Shown in pieces: positions 12,501 to 51,196 of a stretch of DNA of 64,000 nt. Location: contig CM022665.1 in the NCBI GenBank assembly GCA_012295275.1, forward strand, positions 2,499,167 to 2,563,166, given 5' to 3'. The translations under genes and the position numbers were made by a program. The notes below the pieces were generated by a model, which made no database searches, was not told where the DNA came from, and saw nothing but the letters and a program-made list of their open reading frames with translations. The stretch's first letter is position 1. Every line of letters begins with the position of its first letter. The stretch comes from Chrysomallon squamiferum. Its lineage: Eukaryota; Mollusca; Gastropoda; Neomphalida; Peltospiridae.

Positions 12501-15500
12501 TAATACTGTAGGATTTATCTGGAATATTTCTTTAAATCATTATTTTAAAACAAACACAACTTTATTTCATCATTCTCATTAAGTCTTTTCTAATCACTCT
12601 ACCTCGTATAAATGCCAGTGATCTGAACTAGATCATATAAGTTATGTGAAAATTTATTGTGTTTTATTAATATTATTTCACTGTTAGTGGTGTTAGTATT
12701 TTGTTTTGGTTTTTATATTCTAAAAATAGATGTATTTAGGCCCAGAAATGGTGAGTACTATTAAAATATTTTATATTTATTTTGAATGAGCTGAATGCTT
12801 AACATAATTTCTAATATAAAAGAAATAATTTTGAACCTTTTCTTCAATTTTAGTTAAATCTTTGTCCCTTAAAAATATACCCATCTTTAAGAATTATGTT
12901 TTTGTTACATTTTGGTAAATGAAAATATCAAGTAGCAACAATTTTAATAACATTCCTAAATAACTTGGACAATTTCTCAATTTTGGAAGATTACTTGGAG
13001 CTCTCTTCGTCAGTGAATTAGCAAATATAAATACTGTGGGTGCAATATACCTTAGTGAAGTATTTCAATCTCTGAATTACATTTCTTAAATGTTTGTACT
13101 TGGAAATTTTTCATTGTCCAGAAATATTAATAATAAGATAAAATAAAAACCGATGCCATTTTAACATAACATTTAAATGTTAAGGTTTTGGATTATCACA
13201 GTAATAGTTAAGTTCGATAAATTAAATTTTTATTAATAAAAAAAAAAAAAATCAATAAAGAAACTAACATTTATAAATTTTCATTTAATATTCTGCGAAA
13301 CTAATTTTGTTTTCAGAAAATTATCCAAAATGAAGGAAAAGAACAAAAAGTCTACCATTTTGTTTTTCTTGAAGTGAAGTTTTAAATAACAAACTGCATC
13401 ATTTTCTTTTTCTAAATAATTCTTCTTTTTTTTTTGTATTAAAATATAAGCTATATACCTCTTGTTTAGTTTTGAGTTTTTTAATTTCTTCCATCAGTTC
13501 ATTTATTTCTTTTGTGAATTCTGGAGTGGCTGTATCTTGTAAAGTTTGCTTGAATGACAACCTTTCATTGGACTGTTTAACAACTTCCAAATTGTCTTTA
13601 AAAGTTGATATTCTTTTATTCATACTGGTCAGTGTAGAAGTCATTTGTTTCTGATAATTAGCCAGTTCAAAAATATGCCTAGCTAGTGCTGTTGCAGTAC
13701 TATCCACTAAATTCACTCTGTTAATAACATTAGGATTTATTTTTCGAAGGCCATTTATGGCTTTTGTTAACAGCTCAACAGTCTTCACTACATCTTTACG
13801 TCTTTGTTTGAAAACTTCATCAGGAACATGGCTTTCAGAATCCATTATTGACTTAATACTCTTTTCACCTATTTCAGTCTAAGAATCACACCAAAATGGT
13901 AAAAGAATAGAAAAAAACAAACATATTCATCAAATTATTTAAAACTATTATTTTTCATAAATTATTACAAACAGCAACACGTGAAGATACCTTTCTTAGT
14001 GCTGAATACTTTATTTGATGTCAATTAAGTGAACTAGAGAATAAAGTTAACTCTGTATCTAAATAATGGACACAATTATAATGATAATATTAATACTTGA
14101 TGCTGTACAACTTGTGTCAAATTTACAAATTTAAATTATTAATGAGTCTGTGTAAATATTACTTTTGTAAGACATTTATTTTTTTATATAATATTAATTA
14201 ATTTTATCATAAATATAAAGTAGGAATAGAAGAATATTGAAAATGTATATTTTGTTGTTTGCTTTTCTAAAATGTTGACTGTCGTGAATACAGAGATCTT
14301 ACTGTAGTAATAAAATAAATTAAATATACCTTTCCTTTGTCCTTGTCCACATGATGAACTGCAGGGTGCACAGATTCTGAAAAGTAGCATTGCAGAAGAG
14401 TTCAGATTAAATAAATTTAATCATTTTTATTTATCTTTAGGATGAAAGATCAATTACCCTAACAAATTATTTTCACTTTAATTATTATTTAATATCTAGA
14501 AGAATAGACTGAAATGATATCTGTATTTAATTGAGAAAAATAAAAAAGATAATAGGTAATGGGCATAATCAAAATGCTACAAATCAAATAATGCATAAAA
14601 GCAAGCAGCATGATCACACTAAAGAAATATGCAAACCCTATGACACATGCTAATATACATTTATATTCTGTGAATATTGGAACACTACATACTTGCTTTA
14701 ATCTTTCCCATCATGATGCATTTATGATCCTGAGTATTATAGTAGTAGCGAATACATCCAATGGTACTTTCCTGTTTACAAGCCTTGTAACAACCTATCA
14801 GTGTGGTCTTTTTTCGCCAAACATATGCAACATCTCCAGATGTCAGTTCTGTTCCTGGGGAAATTTCTAAAGCTTGCTTTGGGATGTCTGCAAATTGTCC
14901 CAAATACAGCCATGGGGGCTTTTCTTCAACATACAGTGAATCAAAGTCTTCTACAATAAATAAAAATATGAATTACATTTATAAGATTATCAGACATTAA
15001 AACTGGATTAAGTATTTCTTAGGCATAATGCAAATTGAAAAGGGGCAGTTGTACCAATCATTAGTACTTTTAAGAATAAATAATAAATTTATTGTAATTG
15101 CACAGGCCAATATCAGCAGATTTTTGGCAATAATACCAAATAATAATGCATTCTGAAACAAAATTATCTTTGAACGTTTAGGTATGATGAACACAGTAAT
15201 TCTTTTATCAGTGTACTTTTATAATAACTGGTTGTCCTCGTTTGAAAAAGTCTTCATTAACAGCATATCTCTTCACTGCTAATGATTTTATGGCAGAGAT
15301 TCATTAACTGCCATTCCACATGACATATGGTCAAACTTTTGTTTTCTGCATAACACTATATGAATTACATAATATGATATTGTTAAAATAAATGGCATTA
15401 CATGAACCTCTGCAAATCAACCATAAAATTAATATTCTAACTTTTTTGTGTGTGCTTTATATTCAAAACATAATCAGAATTTAGACTGTATACAATATGT

Positions 15501-17496
15501 ATAACATATTAACAATTTGCATTTAATAATGTGTCTTTGTCATCATTTATTATCTCTTCAGTTAGTTGTGAAAATAAATAAAATTATACAAACTGCCATA
15601 AACTGTAGCCATCATGACACATTTGTGAGTGTGAAGATCAAAGTAATAGCGAATGCAGTCAATCTGTTTCTCAGCTTGACATGTTGCATAACAGTCATCT
15701 GCAGAGTCCTTTTTATACCAAATGAATGAAGCATCACCATACGTTACTTTACTTCCAGGCTTACTCTCTAATACCTTCAGAGGTATTTCACCAAACACTC
15801 CAGAAAATACCTTTGGATCTCCATAAGTATTCACTGAACTGTCATGGTCCAAATCTACAATAAAATTGAGATAAAAGTGATATCCATTATAAGATCTGTT
15901 TTTAGAAAATTAATTTGAATCTTATTCCACATATACATACACCCCTACACTGACACATGTATACAGAGTACACATAAATACACATATACATATACACACT
16001 TATCTAAACATATACATACTTATCTAAACATAAACATACACATATACATATGCATATAAATTTGCATACATATACACACATATACATACATATACATATA
16101 TATAAATATACTAACACACACACACACACTACATAATTATACACATACAGTAGATCTTATCTAAATGAGGACACTTTGCACTTTAAAATTATCCTCAAAC
16201 CAGAATGCATATGTATACATATGTATATGTGTAGGTATCTGTGTGTGTGTGTATGTGTATGAATATACATACAGGTGTCTATACACATATCCTGACTATA
16301 CACACCCACAAACACACATACTAATATTTATTACATCTAATAATCATAAAAAAAAATTTATTTAAAAATAAAAATAATAATAATTAATGTCTTACATATA
16401 TGTATCTATGTCTATGAATTTAGCTGAATATTATTTTTAAAAGTTTAAACTTCTTTAAGAATAACGTGTTCTTGACTATGAATAAAGTATGAGTTAATTC
16501 AGAAAATCAGTCTATTAGCAACTGTTTGTCTAACATAAATAAGTATAAATCCTGAAATGTTTTCATTATAACTGAAATGAATTTTGAACCTGACTTTTAT
16601 ATTTTTATTATTTTTATTATTATTATTATTATTTTCAAACATTTTGAAAAAAAAAAAAAAGTTCAAATAACACTGCAGGTTTACCACATTATATTTACTT
16701 TGCTTTTGTTGTTTTTGTAGAGTAATAATTTTTTTTAATTTTATGAATTATCTGTTTGAGAAGTTTCAATCATAATGCACTTTTGAGTATATATCATAGT
16801 AGTACCGAATACACAAAGAATTATTTTCTTTTTCACAGGCTTGACAACAGTGAGCCTATGATTTGCTTTTTGCCCCATATGTGGAATATCATGTCTTATT
16901 ACAACTATTTCTGTTTGACTGTTCACAACATAACAAAAATAAGTTTTAACTGATTATTAAACTGATTTGTAGTGACTCTATTAATTAAGCCTTTTACAAC
17001 AAGAACAAAAAAGCTTCAAACAAGTGATAACATTTTCTTATTTTTCTTTTTTCTTTTTTCTTTTTTTTTCTAGGGTTTAATTACAATTAATGAAATTAGG
17101 CAGCAAAATTTTAATAATGAACTTTGACAGCAGGCATTTTAACATCAGTAACTCTGAATTTGATAACAAAACATAAAACTGAACCAAGGAAAATTATTAG
17201 TTCAAACAGAGAATCAGTGAGAAAACCATATTAAAGTAAAAAGAAATAAAAGTTCAAGATGTTAATGTAATGATATGATTAAATATCACTTGATGAAATG
17301 AGTTATTAATTACAAATATTCAAACTGTGTGGTATGTAAAATACATTAAATCTAATTTGGCTAGCATACTGTAAATTTAATAGTTTACCTCTTTCAGACA
17401 GATCTAACTCTGATTCGATGTCACTCTAAAAATAAACATACATTTTCCACCATTTTTTAAACAACTTCATGTGTATGTGATAGAAGCTGATAAAGA

Positions 17497-17541
<45 letters not shown>

Positions 17542-17900
17542 GATTTACTTACAGTACTGTATAATTTTTTTTTTTTTTCTACTCAGTATACCCTGCTTTT
17601 ATTTATTATTATTTTTTTTTTTTTAGGGAAAACTTGCGGTTCACGCATGAAATAGAGTCTGTCTTGATAAAAGTGGCAGGGCTAATGTATATTTAAACTC
17701 TGGAAATCATTTATGCTTAACAGAATCGAAGTACAAGTAAAATATTATATAGTCCATTTGTTTATGTGTGCGTTGTGGCTTTTGTATCCAAAATTTAGGA
17801 ATATAATTACATTATTATAATGGTCTGGCTCTCGATTCTCCAAGGTCACTGAGTGTTGAATTCCAGTTATCAGCATCATAAATAGCAATAAAGCAGTCAT
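9576..17900 (-). CDS. Secreted protein with two PAN/Apple-like domains and a long coiled coil
   Basis: Thirteen coding exons with matching phases: 17900-17811, 17425-17389, 15854-15594, 14950-14693, 14376-14330, 13878-13459, 12518-12273, 12009-11767, 11482-11315, 10874-10757, 10403-10392, 10093-10059, 9635-9576; 1,995 nt, 664 residues plus stop. Residues 1-17 are a signal peptide (MTALLLFMMLITGIQ). About residues 31-60 are acidic. Residues 43-129 and 130-215 are two homologous Apple-like domains, one exon each, with the pattern C-x3-C-x7-C-I-R-Y-Y-x8-C-hydrophobic-M-M (first copy: Cys 97, 101, 109, 121). Residues about 232-630 are helical with heptad repeats, rich in Lys, Glu and Gln, so likely an oligomerising stalk. 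No membrane anchor is seen. Apple/PAN domains bind proteins or glycans outside the cell. I do not recognise a named orthologue. The Apple 1 donor (GTTTGT) is weak but sits at the same place as in Apple 2. A 5' UTR exon probably lies upstream, since an acceptor abuts the ATG. Confidence 0.75.
10392..10403 (-). other. 12-nt microexon of the secreted Apple/coiled-coil gene
   Basis: The sequence ATAGAGACACAG is flanked by a long polypyrimidine-CAG acceptor and a GTATAT donor. It enters and leaves in phase 1, so it adds four residues (DRDT) and can be skipped without changing the frame. The exons on both sides have the phase needed for either outcome. Confidence 0.55.
15935..16335. repeat. TACATA/CA-rich compound microsatellite block
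   Basis: About 400 bases of imperfect TACATA, CACATA, CA and TG units between the Apple 1 exon and the decayed Apple-like exon. The first part is CA/TACA-like on the plus strand and the later part (16200-16270) is TG/TATG-like, so the two halves are partly complementary. Open frames across it are low-complexity artefacts. Confidence 0.85.
16745..16895 (-). pseudogene. Decayed third Apple-like exon
   Basis: In the intron between the acidic-linker exon and Apple 1. The minus strand shows a HIWGKKQIIGS segment, a CIRYYYDIYS segment and a KCIMIETSQ segment in the same order and spacing as in the two intact Apple-like exons (VWRKKTTLIGC, CIRYYYNTQD, KCIMM), but each lies in a different reading frame. 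At least two frameshifts separate them and the first cysteine pair is damaged. It reads as a former tandem copy that lost function; its splice sites are not convincing. Confidence 0.72.
17498..17537. repeat. (GT)n microsatellite
   Basis: About 20 GT units in the first coding intron of the secreted Apple/coiled-coil gene. Confidence 0.95.
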
Positions 17901-19256
17901 CCTGTAAGAACAATAATTACCCAGTATTTCAAAAGAAAAACGTTTTCAAACGTCAGACAATAACACCATGTAAATATTTACTGACAGGCAATGTTAACTT
18001 GAAATTTAAATAGAAATGATTTATTTTCAAGTAAAATATATATATTTTTTTTTTTTGTTAGTGCCTAACAGTAGTGTCCACACAAAGTAAATTTGCAAAC
18101 TAATAAAGCAGACATTTTGATTTAAAAATGGATATTATTTTATTTCTATTTTTTTCCTGTGAAAAACCCCCAAACCCTAAATAAAACCCCAAAACAAACA
18201 AAAAAACGACAACAACAGCACATAAGTTAAACGTTAATTAATACACTGGACAATTTTAATTCATAAATGTATCTGACTGACCTGTCTTGTCATGTATTTT
18301 TTATTTTTTATTTTTATTTTTTTGTCAGTGGTCATCCAGTCGGGACTAAATTTAAGCACAAGCTAATGATGTTAAAGCTTTGGGCCTACTAAAAACATCG
18401 GATTTATATTTAATATAATTGATATAATTTGATTAACTACAGTTAATATATATATATTTTTTTTTAAATATGTCTGAATTATTTAACTCACTATAAACAA
18501 ATGTTCTGTATTATTTTCCAGTAAATAAATATTTTGAAAAGGGTATTTTCAAACTTCTAACAGAGCTACCCTTTATCACAACGGATTGGTTTCGTATCTT
18601 GATTAAATTTTTTGCCGATTTCATTTATAATACAGTCTTATTATTTGTTAAAAATTACAAAATAGGGCCTCTAAAGCTTTCCATAGTTATCTATAACAAT
18701 ATCCCGTTCCAGTGAAAATATACGTTAGTCGCCTTTCAGTATTACAAATAAATAAGAAACAAAGAAAGGAAGTAAGGAAAGTTTCAGTATCAAACTAATA
18801 AACAGATTTAATGTGAAATTTTAATTAGTGTGATAAATATTGATGATAATTTAATTACAATAACAGTGCATTAATATTTATTTATATTAGCCTATAGTCA
18901 ACTGCATACTGCATAAAATTAAAGTTTTTCTTTGAACACTGATCAATCTGGAATCATTTTCTTTTCCTGTATGATGTGAATAAAACCAATGCAGACATGA
19001 ATAAAAATAATCAAAATAGTTGGGTAATAAAAACAGATTCTAAATCATAATTGAATAAATAAGGATCCTCCTGCGAATCTGTAATAAGCTTTTATTATAG
19101 CGGCTGTTAAAATGTAAAAAGTTTCAATGATACGCTTTTACGTAAAACTTGATATAAAATTCATTAAACAAAAAAGAAGAAAAATATAAGAAAAAAAAAT
19201 GAAAGAAAGAAAGAATTAAAAAAGTAATAATATTAATAGGAAAAAAGAAACAGAAA

Positions 19257-19257
<1 letters not shown>

Positions 19258-19295
<38 letters not shown>
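19258..19295. repeat. (AAT)n microsatellite
   Basis: About 12 AAT units. Confidence 0.95.
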
Positions 19296-19297
<2 letters not shown>

Positions 19298-19445
19298 GCA
19301 TTAAAAAATATGGAAAATATAATAGGATTAAATATTTTAATATATTACTTGATTTTTCAGAGGTTGTAATTAAATAATTTGATAATTTTATTTCGTATTT
19401 TCCCATTGTGATTTTTTATTTTATTAAAATTAGTATTGTTTGGTG

Positions 19446-19520
19446 TTTTTTTTTTTTTTTCCTTTTCGTTTCTTTTTTCTTTCTTTCTTTCTTTCTTTTT
19501 TTTTTTTTTTTTTTTTTTTC
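19446..19520. repeat. Polypyrimidine (T/CTTT) tract
   Basis: About 75 bases of almost pure T with CTTT units. The overlapping Phe/Ser-rich and Lys/Arg-rich open frames on the two strands are artefacts of this tract. Confidence 0.95.
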
Positions 19521-21994
19521 TCCTTTGTTATTTTTCTTTTCGTTTTTGTTGTTGTTATTGTTTTTGCATTGGATTGTGTGATAATGCGCCGAATACAACC
19601 AAGTCTAGTAATCGTAGCATTAAAAGATATCAAGAAGATATGGACAGACATTAAAAATTAAATGACATATAGAAGCAGTCTTTATGCGAGAGAAAACTGG
19701 TTAACAGCGGCCACTTTGCATGACACTGCAACTGTTGTCATAGGTTAGGAAGAATGTAACTGCCGATGAGCAAGACAATACAGAAGCTGGGAACACAGAA
19801 ACAGTCTTACAGTTTGAAAATACAGTTTAATGGGGGAAGAACGTAATTAATTAATATTTAGAAATCGTTCCGTTACCATTTCTGATACAACTGATGTATG
19901 TGTATCTGGTTTGGTTCAGTGTGCAATAACTGATTCCTTAGTCCAAAGCTGATTTACAGCTAACTACAGTTTCGAAGCCACGTTACAAATATTACGAGCA
20001 ATTCAAGTCGAACCACATCAAAGATTTTTCAGTGAATACAGATTTTTATAACCACTATAAAATCTAAAAACTACTTAACAAAAATTTAATCGAAATAAAA
20101 TTTAAAATCAGATAAATTCTAAAAATTATTTTATAAAAAAAGAAATTAATTTAAAAAAAAAAAAAAAAATTTGGTTTTTTAACTCTAAATATTTTATTAC
20201 TTTCAAAACTGTTACAGTCTTATTGTAACTAAATAAATAATTCATAGTTTAAGATAACAGTAGTAACTGATGTTCAGTGAATAAAGGCTAGATAAGTAGA
20301 AGAATCAATTATTCTCAGTTAACTTGTATACATCTATACTTTCCTGTTCATAGGCAAGTGCATATAAAATCAAAAATAGATAAATAAATGAGTAATAATA
20401 AGTCGTCGCGTAGCGTCATACAATTTCCCATTTCTCTTGGATTAAAATAATATTAATTTGATTATCATTATAAGTGTTCCTGGCAGCTATGAATTAATGG
20501 AATTAACTAGATTTTTCACAAATGTTTGAGAATGTTTTATTTATTTATTTTTTAATAATAAAACTCCAAAACTATTAGTACTACAACAGCTACTAATAAT
20601 ATTAAAAATAAAATCTAAATCTGGATTGAAAAAGGTGCTCTAGTAAGGTCAGTTTCTTATACTGTTTTGTTTTCTGGCTGAAAGAGCACATTTCTGAATT
20701 TTAATAAATGTACAAGAAAGAAGCTGTTGACTGATATGAAATTTGTTTTCACTGTTTCCTTTGAGCAACCTCTACGCAGAGACTGGACTAATAAATAAAT
20801 AAATAAATTTTTTAAAAACACGTTCTTGAAATACGTGTTCCAGATTGAATTCCCTACCTTTTACAAATTTTCCACAAGTTCCTTAAACCCATCCTTTAAA
20901 GTTATATGTAATAATTATTTAATTATCAGTTTTTGTTTTTGAATTTAATAGACACTGACTTTATATCTAAAGCTTTATTTTCACAGAAATATTCGGTATA
21001 TGTGGTTCTTAACTGTAAATATGGCGCCAGATGATTGTAGTCAAAAAAAATGTCTAGGATGTGCCATTATATAAAATAGAAAAATAGATTCCCCACCCCT
21101 CCCCTTCCATCCTGAGTCACAACTGGTCATAACATCGGCTTGCTGTCCCCGTTGAGCAGGATATTCCATTTCAGTGGTATCTCAGTGACTGGTGCATCAA
21201 ATACCAGGTGCTTTCCTGGATGTTGGAAGATGCATGTAAAATATAATTTACTGCTGATCGATAACAGCATATAATTCGTGGTACATTAACTCCAGATATT
21301 CTTTCTATGGCCTTTGTCTATTAAGAATTATGGAAATAATTCCAGCTTTTAAAAACTGTGTAGAGTGACTGGTAATTTTGCAGTTCAGGTTCGTGCTTTC
21401 TCAGCACAAGTTTTACTGAATATTTTGCTACGATTTGTAGTTTTTCTCCAGGGAAAAGAAAAAAGTATTAGTTGAAACTTAGACATATTTTGAATTCATT
21501 TATTTTTATTACTACTACTTTTTTCTTTCTTTCTTTTTTAAAAAAAATAAAAAATAAAAATAAAATAAAAGAAAGAAAAGAAATTAAAAAGCAGGCGAAA
21601 TATTCAATAAAACTTGCATTGACAAGGCGCACATAGACATAAACTGAAAAATAACGACAGTAATTATTTTATTTTGTCTAACATTAAACCTGAAAATAAA
21701 TCCTAAAGCCTAAATAATCCTAGCGCTGCCTGTTGGAATGCTCGGAAAATTTTTCCAAAAATGGGAAAATTCTATGGCATACGACTGATTCGATTCGATT
21801 TCCTTAGGCGCGTTTACTTTGTATTGTGTATAAACCATTGGAATCTTGGAATCGGATCTTTACCGCAATTATATGGTTTGGTTTTGATTAAAATCCGCTG
21901 TTTTCTCTAATTAATAGTATGACACAGTTCGTGGTTCATGTGCCTTAAACCTCATACACACTAATTCATGACCTCTCGTTCAATAAATTTGACA

Positions 21995-22035
21995 GACATG
22001 ACGTCATTGGTATTAATTTGAGCATGCGCATTGTC
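21995..22035 (+). promoter_or_regulatory. Candidate HEATR5B promoter: CRE and NRF1-like site
   Basis: A perfect palindromic CRE, TGACGTCA (21999-22006), lies 15 bases before GCATGCGCA (22022-22030), an NRF1-type half site. Both lie just upstream of the proposed noncoding first exon of HEATR5B. No TATA box is obvious. The same pair of motifs occurs upstream of the NSL1-like gene. Confidence 0.5.
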
Positions 22036-22049
22036 CCATTATACGAGCT

Positions 22050-22151
22050 CTATGGAAGTGTATTATGTATGTATTATGTACTGTTCAGTGACAATATGTT
22101 GTGATAGATTTTAAATTCGAAAGGATTTCCAGTTGTCTTCATACTGACAGG
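22050..22151 (+). other. HEATR5B: Candidate 5' UTR exon 1 of HEATR5B
   Basis: The first coding exon (23588-23760) starts at an acceptor 47 bases before its ATG, so an upstream noncoding exon is needed. The best donor between the promoter motifs and that acceptor is G|GTGAGT at 22151/22152. The 5' boundary is a guess. Confidence 0.4.
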
Positions 22152-23634
22152 GTGAGTTATTAATATTTGTACTTTTTAATGATAGGAAATTATGAACTAA
22201 AACTGAATAAATGAAGTATAAGAAAATTACGAAGGCATTTGGCGTAATGTTTTCACATGGACAGTGTAGCATGAGCAACGGGTTCCGAAGAACAGCGAAT
22301 TCAGTTTCATTCAATCTTTTTAATATTATTATTTTATGTTTTATTCGATATTAGAAATGATCGTAAGTAAGTCAGTTAGTGGCAAACCTAGCTACTGTCT
22401 TCAGAGTTAAAATTTCACGATTTGTGATGTTAAATTTTTGTTTTCATGTGATGGAATTCTGGACCGATCCCCTTCCAGTAATTAGTATAAGCAGAAATTA
22501 TGGTTAATAATGTATTGTCAAAATATGATATGCATAAATTTGGTTTCTTTGTATTAATTATTACCTTCCGTAGTCTTGTAGTTTTTCTCCTCGACGTTTA
22601 TAAAATGAAACTGATAAATATTTGATTTTTATATTTAATAAGGATACAAAACATTTAGGATAAAAGTGAATGAGTTTAAACTGACAGTTAAAGAACTCTG
22701 TAATGACATATATTAACATGTCTTATGACAAAAATAAAAACGTTATTTGGTTGTTTGTACAAATTTTCTTTTATTATTTTATGACATTTATAATTGCTTC
22801 ACTATACATATTTTGACATGAAATGTACACAGTAATATACATGACAGTACTGAATTTTATGTATTTTACCAGGAATGTTCATCAGAGAAGAATACTGTTA
22901 ATACCCATATTTCAAATATATTTTTATATTGTGAACTGTTAAGGGATAAGAAAAATGACTGTTTAATTAATAAAATAATTTATTGTGGTGCATACAGTTA
23001 TTCATAATATTCAGTTGTGTAAAATCAATGTTATATTATTAATAATTATGGAGTGGAAGAAATGGTAATGTTATTCTGTTATAGATCTTCCTTTTTAGTA
23101 CTCCTTCAAAGTCATTTTGTAATTATAAAAATATCTTACATTTCCTGTTTTATCCATGTACTTGACACGTTCATCAGTGGTGTGGCTGTCAATTTCTAAA
23201 ATTAATTTCACTTCCATGTTTTTCATGCATATAAAGCAGACAGTTTTACAGAACATTAGAAATTAATGTGTTAGGTGTTTAGGTGAAATGAAAGCAGTTG
23301 ATTTTGCTGGACCAAGCCTCAATTGATTTGTTTAATATCAATAAAAAATAAATGTATTTTGTTATTAGTGCATGATTGTTATTATTATTATCCTTATCCT
23401 TTATTTTACTCAGTTATAATCATTTGTTTAGATTATTATTAATATTTTATTTATAAGTACTTAAATTATTTCGGTTAATTACATGGTGTTCTGTAACATA
23501 TTATCACACAAATATATAAACATAATTATAATAGGCTACTATTTCCCATCCCCACAAAACAGTAATAAAAATTATTTCTTTTGGCAGATTTGTAACCTCT
23601 TTAAGTTACCATTTTATTGAGAGAACTTATCAGA

Positions 23635-49280
<25,646 letters not shown>

Positions 49281-51171
49281 TTCTTGTTGTAAAGAATGCA
49301 TTCAGTAAATGAAATAATTTAAATATATCAGCTTTGTTGGGACTGTTTTATCATGTTGCACATATCTGTTACATATATAATTGTCTTTTGTAAAAGAAAA
49401 ACTCTGACTGACTAGATGTTTTTAAGAAACGGTTGCAAAGTGAGTAGAATTCTATGTCACAGAAGTGTGTTTTAATATTCAATACTCAGTCTGTGTTTCT
49501 GATAAACTGTTCACATGTGGAAGGGTAACATTTTACTTAATAACATCTTACTTAACTTTATTATTGGTATTTTAAAACACTTGCATTTATATCTAAATAT
49601 TTCATCTTTGAGGTGAAATAACACAGTTTAAAAAGATATTCTTTTTACTATATAGATTTAGTGTCTTTTCAATTAATATAAAATCATGTACAGTATTGTT
49701 ATACTGATAAATCTGGAATACTGTTTTGTTTTTATTAGTAATCAACTATGCTTTGAGTGATATTTCATCAGCATGTATATAAACAACATATTCAGATGCA
49801 TAAGGTTATTAATTAAAATTAAATTTGTTTTATTTATTATAAATTACATGAGCATTGAACCCCAAATTCTGATCAGGCACAAAATTATTATATTGAAGGT
49901 TGTTAAAGTATTAGAAAATGGAAAAAAAAAAAAAAGGTAAAAAGTATTATACAGATCAATATACTATTTTTTTTTTTTTCAGTCTTGCAATAACTTATAA
50001 TAGGCTGATCAGTCATAAACCTGAATATACTCAGTTGTATATCTTCCACATGACATCATGTTATCACTAGATTCATATAATTATATCAAATTGTATTTTC
50101 AGATGAAGATACAAATAAATCCAATGCTTTATTTTATTTGTTTGTTGTTTTTAAATTTAATTTATAGTGTTCTGAACCAGCAAATATGAACTAATACATC
50201 ATACTATTTATATATATTTATATAAATAAGATTTTGTGCACACATTAAGATACTGATATTATTGTAGTTACTGTTAGAGATTATATTATAAACACAAAAT
50301 GCAGATTACTTGGAAATAAGCTAAATGTTTTTCACCACGGGACAAGTTGTCACTGCTAAAACGAAGTGCTAGTATTGTTGAACAAACACCAAAATATTTT
50401 AGGTTATCTCACACGTCTGTAGAATTCCTTCATTTTGTTAATGTGAGAAGTAAATTTAGCATTTTATTATTATTTTGTATGTATTCTTCTTAATATGAAT
50501 GTTCTTTGCTATTTTAATTTAATATGGTTTATATGTAACCAAGTGAACAGATTTCATTTTCAGTGTAATCATACTCATGTAAATAAATAAATGTGCTTTA
50601 AACCCAGTGTATATCCAGCTTCTAAAACAAAATTAATTTAATACAATACAATAGACTATACATGTCTCTCTCTACACCATTTTTCTTTTAAAGTTGCATT
50701 TGTTCTGATTAATACAATAATTCAAGAAACAAAGAAGTTTACATTACATACAATTTAGTGTTTTATTTGTTATAAAATAATTCAAGGTAGAACTATCTAC
50801 AACTCTCAGTATTTGCATCATCAGATGTAGAGAAAAATAAAGATGTGTGTTTTTGTAATACCGTGATGCTGAAATCTCAATTAGGGTGATGAAAACTCAA
50901 ATAAAAATCTCTCAAGAGATTTTTTTTTTTTTTGTGTTTTTATGAAAACCCTAAATTCATGATGAAATAATTAAACTGTATTTTCAGTTACAAATTAATA
51001 AATTCTGTAAGTTGATAATTTTGTCAGTCACACCTAAATCTGGTTTAGACAGTCCACAATTTGTAAAATACAACTTTATTAAAAGTTGTGGATTTTGTTA
51101 AATTTTTATATGAAGAAATTGCTTTATATACTCCATAATTTTTTTTCTAAATGAAAAATCAGCTTTATGCA

Positions 51172-51196
51172 TCATATATATATATATATATATATA
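51172..51196. repeat. (AT)n microsatellite
   Basis: About 12 AT units in the HEATR5B-USP34 intergenic region. Confidence 0.9.

Larger units (their letters stand above)
17905..21990. other. Region between divergent genes, no supported gene
   Basis: Separates the minus-strand secreted Apple/coiled-coil gene from the plus-strand HEATR5B promoter. It should hold the first gene's 5' UTR exon(s) and promoter, which I could not place. It contains (AAT)n at 19258-19295, a long polypyrimidine run at 19446-19520 and a less AT-rich patch at about 21085-21240 that may be an old insertion; I saw no intact frame in the patch. Confidence 0.6.

Noticed and set aside
16165..16365. 66-residue plus-strand Tyr/Cys-rich open frame
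   Set aside because: It is a translation of the TG/TATG microsatellite block.
19416..19661. Overlapping Lys-rich and Phe-rich open frames on both strands
   Set aside because: They are translations of a polypyrimidine tract.
21085..21240. Less AT-rich patch that could be a gene or transposon fragment
   Set aside because: Stops in all frames and no protein motif I recognise.
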